This document shows positions 27,435-33,743 of a DNA stretch of 33,743 nt, piece after piece (position 1 is the stretch's first letter; each line of letters begins with the position of its first letter). The stretch spans positions 1 through 33,743 of the forward strand of contig JAFALA010000043.1 of the NCBI GenBank assembly GCA_019234815.1. Direction: 5' to 3'. A program made the translations under genes and the position numbers. Source of the DNA: Burkholderiaceae bacterium. Its GTDB lineage: Bacteria > Pseudomonadota > Gammaproteobacteria > Burkholderiales > Burkholderiaceae_C. A model generated the notes under the pieces. It was given only the letters and a program-made list of their open reading frames with translations. It was not told the origin of the DNA and searched no databases.

Positions 27435-28319
27435 ATGAAAATGGAGCTGTTGAACGACATGGCGCTCTTCGTGGAAGTGGTCAATGCCAAGGGATTCCGC
27501 GGCGCCGCCGATGCGACGGGTGTGCCCAACTCCACCGTGTCGCGGCGCATCGGCATGCTGGAAAAAGCCATAGGCCTGCGGCTGTTGCATCGCACGACCC
27601 GGCGGGTGGAGTTGACTGAAGCCGGTCAGATTTACTACGAACGTTGTCGGCGTATCGTGGATGAGGCCCGCGTCGCCCATGAGCAGCTGGGTGAAATGCT
27701 GGCGCAGCCCAGCGGCGTGTTGAGGGCCTCGCTGCCGGTCGATTTCGCCACCATTTACATGGCGCCCATCATTGCCGCGTTTGCCGAGCGTTTTCCTCGC
27801 ATCAGATTCGATTTTGATCTGACCCCGCGACGCGTGGACCTGGTTGCCGAGCCATTTGATGTCGCCATCCGAATGGGCGAGCAGCCCAGTTCGGCCTTGA
27901 TCGCTCGGCAACTTGCGGTGTTGAGCGCGCAGGTCTATGCGTCGCCGCGTTACCTGGCGCGAGCCGGTGAACCCATGAGCCCGGAGGAGCTTTCGAAGCA
28001 TGAATGCCTGGGCTTCCCGAGGGTGGAGTTCTGGACCCTGCAGAACGGTAATGAGACGGTGTAGGTTCAGGTCGGGGGGCGCTACGTGTTGAACAGCGTG
28101 GGCATGTTCCGCCGCTTGGCGACGCTGGACCAAGGCTTGATTCTGCTGCCCAAGGCGGCGGTCGCGGACGACCTGGCCAATGGGCAGTTGCGCCAGGTGC
28201 TGCCGGGCTGGCATGGCAAGCCCTTGCCCGTCTATGCATTGACCGAGACCCGCTTGCTGCCGGCAAAGACGCAGCGATTTATCGAGTTCCTTAAGGAGCG
28301 CCTGTCAGCCATGGACTGA
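27435..28319 (+). pseudogene. LysR-family regulator interrupted by an in-frame TAG
   Basis: The frame reads as a full LysR regulator of about 294 residues if the TAG at 28062-28064 is ignored. The N-terminal winged HTH is MELLNDMALFVEVVNAKGFR followed by GAADATGVPNSTVSRRIGML and LLHRTTRRVELTEAGQ. The effector-binding domain (about 90-294) runs through the stop: the first part ends QNGNETV and the reading continues in the same frame as VQVGGRYVLNSVGMFRR to the normal end LKERLSAMD. A single nonsense change therefore explains the break. The first 209 residues might still make a truncated protein with an intact DNA-binding domain. It is divergent from the ene-reductase. A sequencing error or read-through is possible. 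Confidence 0.85.
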
Positions 28320-28385
28320 GATGGGGCGGCCTTGGGGGCCGCTGTCGATCATTCTGCGTGTCGTTGATGTTATTGATTCATTCGT

Positions 28386-28400
28386 GGATCAATCATTCTC
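28386..28400. promoter_or_regulatory. Second copy of the candidate LysR operator, upstream of pirin
   Basis: GGATCAATCATTCTC matches the reverse complement of the element at 27408-27422 in 14 of 15 positions, differing at one internal base. It lies 111 bp upstream of the pirin start codon. Confidence 0.5.
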
Positions 28401-28511
28401 AATTGACCATCTTTATCTCATCGGACGTTTGGATGAAGATGCAGTCCATGCCGAACGATTCATGGCCGTACCCTGAAGGCATGCGGCCAAAGCCCTCGAA
28501 AGGTCCATTCC

Positions 28512-29240
28512 ATGTTCGAACTGATTCCGATGCAGAAGATGCAGCACGGGCCTCAATTCCGGGCCCTGACATTGCGCATCCCCTACGAATTCCAGATGCC
28601 CTTGCTGGGCGTGGACCATGCCTGGATGAGCGGGCCCACGTTTGGGCCACACCCACACAAAGGCCTGTCGGCGGTGTCGTATCTCTTCCATGATGCGGAG
28701 ACCTCTGTTCGCAACCAGGACTCGATAGGCAACGACAACCTGATCCCGCCAGGCGGGCTGCACTGGATGGCCGCGGGCCGCGGAGTGGTCCACGAGGAAG
28801 TGCCCGCAGAAATCGGGAAGACGGTGCATTCGCTGCAGATCTTCGTCGCGCTGCCTGCTGCCTTGTCCTCGGGCGAGCCGTTTGCCTTGTCCCTGTCTCC
28901 CGACAAGGTCCCGGTGGTCAGCCTGCCGCGAGCGGAAGTCCGGGTGGTCCTGGGCCGCTTCCACGATCAGCATTCCCCGCTCGATGCGCCGACACCGATG
29001 GACATGCTCGACATCCGCCTGGAACCTGGCGCGGAGCTTGAATTGACTAGGGGCCGCGGGGCGGGCGCGCTGCTGCTGCCGATTCATGGGGCGGTCAAGC
29101 TCGATGGACACGCATTTTCTGCCGAGGGCCCGATGGCGCCTCTCTTTCCTGCCGACGCCTCGACCGAGGTCATGCGGCTTCAAGCCACGGATGAAGCGGT
29201 ACACGTGGTGGTCTTTGTAGTTCCTCCGCTGTCTGCTTGA
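28512..29240 (+). CDS. Pirin family protein
   Basis: Pirin is a bicupin metalloprotein. The 242 residues show metal-binding His47 and His49 in FGPHPHKGLSAVSYLFHD, and a further pair, His94 and Glu96, in AAGRGVVHEEVPAE, the four-ligand set of the family. The second cupin half (about 125-240) is more divergent, as usual. The start has AAAGG about 9 nt upstream. Bacterial pirins are linked to quercetinase activity or regulation of central metabolism; the role here is not known. It probably forms an operon with the hydrolase gene 22 nt downstream and may share LysR control with the ene-reductase. Confidence 0.92.
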   Translation: MFELIPMQKMQHGPQFRALTLRIPYEFQMPLLGVDHAWMSGPTFGPHPHKGLSAVSYLFHDAETSVRNQDSIGNDNLIPPGGLHWMAAGRGVVHEEVPAEIGKTVHSLQIFVALPAALSSGEPFALSLSPDKVPVVSLPRAEVRVVLGRFHDQHSPLDAPTPMDMLDIRLEPGAELELTRGRGAGALLLPIHGAVKLDGHAFSAEGPMAPLFPADASTEVMRLQATDEAVHVVVFVVPPLSA

Positions 29241-29262
29241 CGGTCCAACCCTGGAGATGACC

Positions 29263-29853
29263 ATGAAATTTGAACGATTCACGCCTTGCGACGCAGCACT
29301 TCTGCTCATCGACCATCAAGTCGGCACCATGGGCTGGGTGAAGTCCATTGCGTTCGACGAGATGAAGCGCAATGCATTGATGCTGGCCAAAAGCGCCAAG
29401 ATTCTGCGCATGCCCGTGGTGCTCACGTCCAGCATGGAGGAGTATGCGCAGGGCCCCTTGCTGAGCGAACTGGCCGAAATTCTGCCGACCGAACATGCGG
29501 CCCGCATCAAACGGCTGGGCATCGTCAATGCAATGGATGACACCGCTTTCTCCGCCGCGGTGACGGGCACTGGTCGTCGCAAGCTCATTTTGGCCGGAGT
29601 CACCAATGACGTTTGCACGGTGTATCCTGCCTTGACGCTGATTTCGCAAGGCTATGAAGTGCAAGTCGTGGCTGACGCGGGTGGCTCGCCCAGCAAGATG
29701 GCGGACGATATGGCCCTGCGCCGCATGGAAAAGGCCGGCGTCGTGCTCACGAGCACCAATCAGCTGATTGCAGAACTCGTGGGGACCTGGGCTACCCCGG
29801 AAGGCGGTCAAATTGTGCAGGAGGTCATCATGCCCGCCTTGACCGGCCAATAA
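29263..29853 (+). CDS. Isochorismatase-like cysteine hydrolase (YcaC-type)
   Basis: The start at ATG 29263 is chosen because GGAG lies 6 nt upstream; the ATG at 29257 abuts it. The 196-residue protein has the family triad: Asp17 in LLIDHQVGTMGWV, a basic residue in ARIKRLGIVNAM (Lys83/Arg84), and Cys118 in AGVTNDVCTVYPAL. The cis-peptide region VTNDVC is typical. Members hydrolyse isochorismate, nicotinamide or other amides; this sequence is closest in style to YcaC, whose substrate is unclear. It follows pirin by 22 nt, probably on the same transcript. Confidence 0.9.
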   Translation: MKFERFTPCDAALLLIDHQVGTMGWVKSIAFDEMKRNALMLAKSAKILRMPVVLTSSMEEYAQGPLLSELAEILPTEHAARIKRLGIVNAMDDTAFSAAVTGTGRRKLILAGVTNDVCTVYPALTLISQGYEVQVVADAGGSPSKMADDMALRRMEKAGVVLTSTNQLIAELVGTWATPEGGQIVQEVIMPALTGQ

Positions 29854-29954
29854 AAGAAAGCGAAGGGTGCTTGCCGAAGGCCAGTGGTTGGCGTGACGTG
29901 ATGGTGGTTGGATGGGCCTGATCCGAGCAGCACAGAGGCATGAGGAGACTCGTG

Positions 29955-30704
29955 ATGAGACCGTTGATACTCGCTGCGCTCGTGGCCGCGCTGTGCTCCG
30001 GCCGGGCGGGCGCCGATCCATCCTCCTGGTACATCACGACCGGCATTTCGCCAGGCTGGAGCGATGGCAAAGGCCATGGCTTTGCGCATGATGTCATCCG
30101 GGAATTCCAGATCCAGTCCGGCGAATCGGTTCAGCTGGAGACCTTTCCGCTGCGGCGCGCGATCGGCCTCTATTTGCGCAAGGGAACCGAATGCCTCATG
30201 GGCGGCGACGCCCCTGCCATGGATGCCTTCAGACCCATGGAGGGCATTTATTCCTTGCCTTTTCGGCGCAGCGGGATCGTGATCTATTCGTTGGCAGGCA
30301 CCCCGCCGGTGCACAGCGTCGAAGAGGCCCGCCAGCTGCGGCTGGGCCTGGAGGCGGGATTCGACTTCCATCGGATTCTTGATCTTCTCCCGGGCCTCAG
30401 CCATGAGGCCGCGCCCGCTGAGAACCAGATCAACAAAATGCTGGCCGGGCGCATCGATGCCTATGTCGGTTTGTTCCCGCCAAGTTCCGACTATGGCGCG
30501 CAGTTGTCGTTCGATCCCAATTTCATGCTCATGACGTGGAACGACACCCTGCATTGCAGGGCCGGGGAAGCCAATGAGATATTGGTGGAGTCCTTCAATA
30601 AATTCGTCATGAGCTACCAGAAGAGCGGCGCACTGAGGCGTACGTTCGGCAAGCATTTCATGCCCAACGCGTGGGTGGATCCTTCGACAAAAAAGGACAA
30701 CTGA
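29955..30704 (+). CDS. Periplasmic solute-binding-like protein (family 3 type)
   Basis: The start at ATG 29955 follows GAGGAG at 7-nt spacing; ATG 29940 would add five residues. The 249-residue product has a signal peptide (MRPLILAALVAALCSGRAGA, cleavage near residue 20) and a bilobal binding-protein pattern: WYITTGISPGW, DVIREFQIQSGESVQLETFP, then PLRRAIGLYLRKGTECLMGG, and a C-terminal helix region ending FGKHFMPNAWVDPS. Permease or ATPase genes are absent nearby, so it may be an orphan binding or sensory component rather than part of an ABC importer. The ligand is unknown. It lies 101 nt after the hydrolase gene. Confidence 0.75.
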   Translation: MRPLILAALVAALCSGRAGADPSSWYITTGISPGWSDGKGHGFAHDVIREFQIQSGESVQLETFPLRRAIGLYLRKGTECLMGGDAPAMDAFRPMEGIYSLPFRRSGIVIYSLAGTPPVHSVEEARQLRLGLEAGFDFHRILDLLPGLSHEAAPAENQINKMLAGRIDAYVGLFPPSSDYGAQLSFDPNFMLMTWNDTLHCRAGEANEILVESFNKFVMSYQKSGALRRTFGKHFMPNAWVDPSTKKDN

Positions 30705-30867
30705 TCTGTATACCGTTTTGTCGTAATTCAATGCGGGTCTTCGATCGGCGGCCTGCCGGTCTGAGTCAGCTTTGGTCGAGCTTCGGTCAAGCATCTGCGC
30801 TGAAACGGTTCATGTCCACGCCAAGCGTGAACCGCTGAGGGCACGCAGCAAACGGCATGCGCAGGCC

Positions 30868-31614
30868 TCATGCTTTCAGCGAGAGCAAGTTGCTTGAGAC
30901 CGAAGACGTCGTGCCGGCGCTTGAATTGGCGGTGTAGCCCAGGTTTTGCTGCAGCTGGGTCAGGAAGTTCTGCAGGGTCTGCGCGCTGGAACTGCTGGTT
31001 CTGCTGGAGTTGCTCGAACTGCTGGACCCGGTGCTTGCGCTGCTGTCCATGTCCGAGACCAGGGTGTTGAACGCCGTTTGCAAGCCCGAGGGGGCATTGC
31101 CGCTGCTGACCTGCGAGATCAGGGCCGACAGATCCGCGCTCCATTTGCTTGTCGAGCTGCTCGTGCCGGTGCTGGTGCTGGATGAATTGTCGGAGCTGCT
31201 GCCGGATGCGCTCTCGCTCTTCATGGCCTGGAACAGCGAATGCATGAATGCCGCGACATCGTTTTGCGTGCTGCTCGCCGTGCTGCCGGAGCCGCTGGTG
31301 CCGTCGCAGGACGACGAAGCCGAGGTGCTGCTGCCCGCCGTACTGTCGGTGCCGTTGCTGGTGCTGCTGCTTGAACTGTTGCTAGCGCTGGTTCCGGATG
31401 GCGGGGCTGGCGGTGCGGGCAGCGACAGCCCCAGGCTTTGAAAGGCGGAGGCCACGGCGCCCATCATTTGCCCGCCGCCCGGCGCGCCAGGTCCGCCTAC
31501 GTCACCACTCGCGCCAGGATCCGTGCCGGTGGTGCTGGTGCTGGACGAGATGCTGCTGGCGCGCGTGAGTGCATTGATGGGCTGGAAATTTGAATAATTG
31601 CCGCTGATATTCAT
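30868..31614 (-). CDS. Serine-rich low-complexity protein beside a two-component system
   Basis: The start at ATG 31614 (MNISGNYSNFQP) is preferred; ATG 31647 would add 11 residues. The 248-residue protein has long Ser/Thr/Gly runs alternating with short amphipathic helices: MMGAVASAFQSLGLSLPAP, DVAAFMHSLFQAMKSE, WSADLSALISQVSSG, LQTAFNTLVSDM and LQNFLTQLQQNLGYT. It has one Cys. There is no clear signal peptide. Similar Ser-rich proteins starting MNIS beside response regulators are remembered from Burkholderiales and Xanthomonadales, without known function. It is divergent from the regulator gene at 31926 and may be its target (inference). Confidence 0.65.
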   Translation of the reverse strand: MNISGNYSNFQPINALTRASSISSSTSTTGTDPGASGDVGGPGAPGGGQMMGAVASAFQSLGLSLPAPPAPPSGTSASNSSSSSTSNGTDSTAGSSTSASSSCDGTSGSGSTASSTQNDVAAFMHSLFQAMKSESASGSSSDNSSSTSTGTSSSTSKWSADLSALISQVSSGNAPSGLQTAFNTLVSDMDSSASTGSSSSSNSSRTSSSSAQTLQNFLTQLQQNLGYTANSSAGTTSSVSSNLLSLKA

Positions 31615-31925
31615 GACCGTTCCGGTTGGAGTGAATGGGAATTCCATTAGGTTCCGGATTTGTTTTTCAAATGGATCGAAAAACTCGTTCTAAGCGGCGG
31701 TCTTGATGGTGTTTGGAATTCTTTGACAAGTTTTTACATTTGATTTTCGAGGTTTCACGTTTGCTCCCGTTTTATTTGAATTCAAGGGCGTCGTGTTCAT
31801 CCGGTGCATAAGACAATTGGGACTTGGCGCCGATCGAGCCTGTGATGCCGGCGCTGGCACAGGCTGCGGATGAATTTGAATGAATGTGCATGAGATTGCT
31901 GGCTCGTGCGCAAGGAGCAATGCCG
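31615..31925. other. Divergent promoter region of the Ser-rich gene and two-component operon
   Basis: These 311 bp are AT-richer than the flanks (notably 31650-31800). No protein or RNA gene is seen. The region must hold the promoters of both divergent units, and possibly the regulator's binding sites, but no clear repeat was recognised. Confidence 0.45.
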
Positions 31926-32612
31926 ATGAGCCGCAAGGTCCTGCTGGTGGACGATGATTCAGAATTGTTGAGCCTGTTGAGCGCCTATCTCGAATTGGAA
32001 GGATTCGAGGTGAAGCAGGCGAGCGATGGAATTTCAGGCGCCGAAATGGCTGTTGCACTGGCGCCGGATATCGTGGTGCTGGACGTCATGATGCCGGGGA
32101 TCAACGGCATTCAGACGCTGTCAAGAATTCGCGCCAGGAGCGACGTGCCGGTGATCATGCTCACCGCGCGTGGCGACGACGCCGACCGCATCATGGGTCT
32201 GGAACTCGGAGCCGATGATTACGTGCCCAAGCCCTGCACGCCGCGCGAATTGGTGGCCCGCATCCGGGCCATTCTCAAGCGCGCCAACAATGCGGCGTCG
32301 GTGCTGATGGACACCGTGCAAGCCGGCCCCTTGACGGTGATGCCGCAGCAGCGGCGGGCTGAAATATCGGGTGAAGCTCTGAACCTGACCAGCACCGAGT
32401 TCAACCTGGTCTGGGTGCTGGCGCGCCATGCCGGGCGCATCGTCAGCAAGGAGCTGCTGTCGACCGAAGCCATGGGCCGCCCTCTGAACCGTTATGACCG
32501 CAGCATTGACGTGCACATGAGCAGCATCCGGCAGAAGCTGGGCCAGGCCGCGAATGGCGCTTCGCGCATCCAGACCGTGTACGGTCGTGGTTATCAGCTG
32601 ATCAATGAATGA
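31926..32612 (+). CDS. OmpR-family response regulator, CpxR-like
   Basis: The start at ATG 31926 (MSRKVLLVDDD) follows AAGGAG at 8-nt spacing; earlier ATGs at 31920 and 31884 are less likely. The 228 residues contain the receiver domain with Asp9-11, phospho-acceptor Asp53 in VVLDVMMPGING and Lys102 in YVPKPCTPREL. The winged-helix output domain (about 130-228) has the typical end RIQTVYGRGYQLINE. It resembles CpxR, the envelope-stress regulator, in form. The stop codon lies 8 nt inside the kinase gene, indicating coupled translation. Confidence 0.94.
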   Translation: MSRKVLLVDDDSELLSLLSAYLELEGFEVKQASDGISGAEMAVALAPDIVVLDVMMPGINGIQTLSRIRARSDVPVIMLTARGDDADRIMGLELGADDYVPKPCTPRELVARIRAILKRANNAASVLMDTVQAGPLTVMPQQRRAEISGEALNLTSTEFNLVWVLARHAGRIVSKELLSTEAMGRPLNRYDRSIDVHMSSIRQKLGQAANGASRIQTVYGRGYQLINE

Positions 32613-33743
32613 ACTGGCTTTGATGGACAGGCTCTTCTGGCGGTTTTTCCTGATCTTCTGGGCGGCCCAGGCGCTCACGGGCCTGGGCATCGGCCTGGTC
32701 ACCTGGATTGAGTTTTCGAGCGGCACGCATTTCGGGACCATGGCTCCTGATTTCCCTCCGGGCCCGCCGTCTGCTCGTCCGGGTCCGGGCGGGGCGCCTT
32801 GGCCTGACCCTGCGGGCTCCCCGGATGCTGCATCCTGGCCGCGCCGAATGGCGCCTGGACCCGGACCTGGCGACCCCGGCCCACCCATGCGGGGGCCGCG
32901 CGAGCATGGCCTGCCCTGGCTGCCTATCCTGGTGGCCAGCCTGGTGAATGCCTTGTTTGCGGGCTTGATGGCGCGGCATTACGTCAAGCCTGTGCGCATC
33001 CTGCGCAATAGCTTCGAGGCGGTGGCACGCGGCTGCCTGGGCACGCGTGTCGGCTCCGCATTGGGCGAGGGCAGGGACGGGCTTTCCCGGCTGGGCCAAG
33101 ACTTCGACCGCATGGCGGCGCAGCTGCAATCGCTGTTCGAGAGCCGGCGGCGCCTGTTGCACGATGTCTCGCACGAATTGAAATCACCTCTGGCGCGCTT
33201 GCAGGCGGCGTCGGAGTTGTTGAACCGCGTGCCGGAGCGGCAGAAACAGCTGCTGGCGCACATCGAGCGTGATACCGCGCGCATCGATCAATTGGTGAGC
33301 GAGCTCCTGACCCTGGCCCGACTGGACGACGGGCTCTCCGTGTCCTTGACGGATGTGGTGGGCCTCTCCGAGCTGCTGCATGCCTTGATGGAAGCCAATT
33401 CGATGGAAGCTGAATTGAAGGGCTGCCAGTTGGTGCTGCATGACTTGCTTCAGCCAGGGCAGGTGGCTGCGCGGGTCCAGGGCAATCACGAGATGCTTTA
33501 CCGTGCGTTCGGGAACGTGCTGCGCAACGCGATTCGGTACTCGCCGGCGCAGGGGCAGATCGTGCTCGTCGCCGCACTGCGGGATCAACGTCTGTGCGTG
33601 AGCGTGGAGGATAGCGGGCCAGGCGTCAACGCCGGCGACCTGGAACACATCTTCGAGCCCTTTTTCCGCGCCGCCAGCGAGCGCAAGCCCGATGGCCACG
33701 GCTTGGGGCTGGCCGTCACGCGCAGCGTGTGCGAGGCCCATGG
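32605..33743 (+). CDS. Sensor histidine kinase, CpxA-like, cut by the window end
   Basis: The gene starts at ATG 32605 (MNELALMDRLFWRFF; ATG 32623 is an alternative), overlapping the regulator's end, and stays open to the last base, so the C-terminus is missing. Membrane helix 1 is about 13-33 and helix 2 about 105-125. The periplasmic loop between them (about 47-107) is extremely rich in Pro and Gly. A HAMP linker follows, then the H-box LLHDVSHELKSPLARLQAA with phospho-acceptor His190, the N-box NVLRNAIRYSP and the G-boxes VEDSGPGVN and GHGLGLAVTRSV. The short Pro/Gly sensor loop is unlike the folded CpxA sensor domain, so its signal may differ. Confidence 0.93.
   Translation, partial: MNELALMDRLFWRFFLIFWAAQALTGLGIGLVTWIEFSSGTHFGTMAPDFPPGPPSARPGPGGAPWPDPAGSPDAASWPRRMAPGPGPGDPGPPMRGPREHGLPWLPILVASLVNALFAGLMARHYVKPVRILRNSFEAVARGCLGTRVGSALGEGRDGLSRLGQDFDRMAAQLQSLFESRRRLLHDVSHELKSPLARLQAASELLNRVPERQKQLLAHIERDTARIDQLVSELLTLARLDDGLSVSLTDVVGLSELLHALMEANSMEAELKGCQLVLHDLLQPGQVAARVQGNHEMLYRAFGNVLRNAIRYSPAQGQIVLVAALRDQRLCVSVEDSGPGVNAGDLEHIFEPFFRAASERKPDGHGLGLAVTRSVCEAH

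Noticed and set aside
30806..30834. CGGTTCA/TGAACCG inverted repeat after the binding-protein gene
   Set aside because: The arms are short (7 bp) and the loop long (15 nt) with no T-tract; too weak to call.

Overview
The window is GC-rich betaproteobacterial DNA and appears to have two halves. The left part (about 1 to 16,500) carries a type I-C-like CRISPR array, rdgC, a tRNA cluster, an MsbA-like ABC transporter, a tRNA-selenation cluster (mnmH, mnmC, selD) and a chemotaxis receptor. Its gene style recalls Neisseriales (Chromobacteriaceae-like). The right part (about 16,600 to the end) carries ispD-ispF, an OmpR/EnvZ-type pair resembling Bordetella/Achromobacter RisA/RisS, a TonB-dependent receptor, an Old Yellow Enzyme/LysR pair, pirin, an isochorismatase-like hydrolase and a CpxR/CpxA-like pair. 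This half recalls Alcaligenaceae. Codon use changes abruptly inside clpB: AAA is about half of the lysine codons in the first ~168 codons, then there is one AAA in the remaining ~700. The window may therefore be a natural recombinant or an assembly chimera. The taxonomic labels are from memory and were not checked by search.

Layout. 1-1461: the leader-distal part of a CRISPR array, transcribed left to right. Its repeats decay progressively toward 1461, and a fossil repeat follows at 1497. 1649-2554: rdgC on the minus strand. 2646-2999: two identical tRNA-Pro(CGG) genes and one tRNA-Thr(CGT), with terminators. 3114-3791: a 30-residue membrane peptide and a secreted Nuc-type phospholipase D-family nuclease. 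3817-5065: an AT-richer minus-strand islet. It holds a 65-residue double-glycine-leader peptide (bacteriocin/microcin-like) followed by a secreted two-lobed pepsin/retropepsin-like protein whose catalytic motifs look eroded. 5420-6916: small unknown genes and an HTH regulator. 7461-9891: a thioesterase and an ABC exporter. 10021-14154: mnmH-mnmC facing away from selD, together the pathway that modifies and selenates wobble uridine 34. 14245-18585: a methyl-accepting chemotaxis protein and clpB.

18613-19865: ispD-ispF, two steps of the MEP isoprenoid pathway, overlapping by 4 nt. 19879-21965: a response regulator and sensor kinase operon on the minus strand, divergent from a SIMPL-domain gene. 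22899-25739: a large TonB-dependent receptor. 26146-28319: an ene-reductase divergent from a LysR regulator that carries one in-frame amber codon. 28512-30704: pirin, a YcaC-like hydrolase and a solo periplasmic binding protein. 30868-33743: a serine-rich protein divergent from a CpxR/CpxA-like two-component system, whose kinase runs off the window.

The observations most worth pursuing are: the double-glycine peptide plus degenerate aspartic-protease locus; a CRISPR spacer whose reverse complement encodes a conserved RdgC motif with mainly synonymous differences from the neighbouring chromosomal rdgC; the codon-use break in clpB; and a near-identical 15-bp element in both the ene-reductase/LysR intergenic region and the pirin promoter region.
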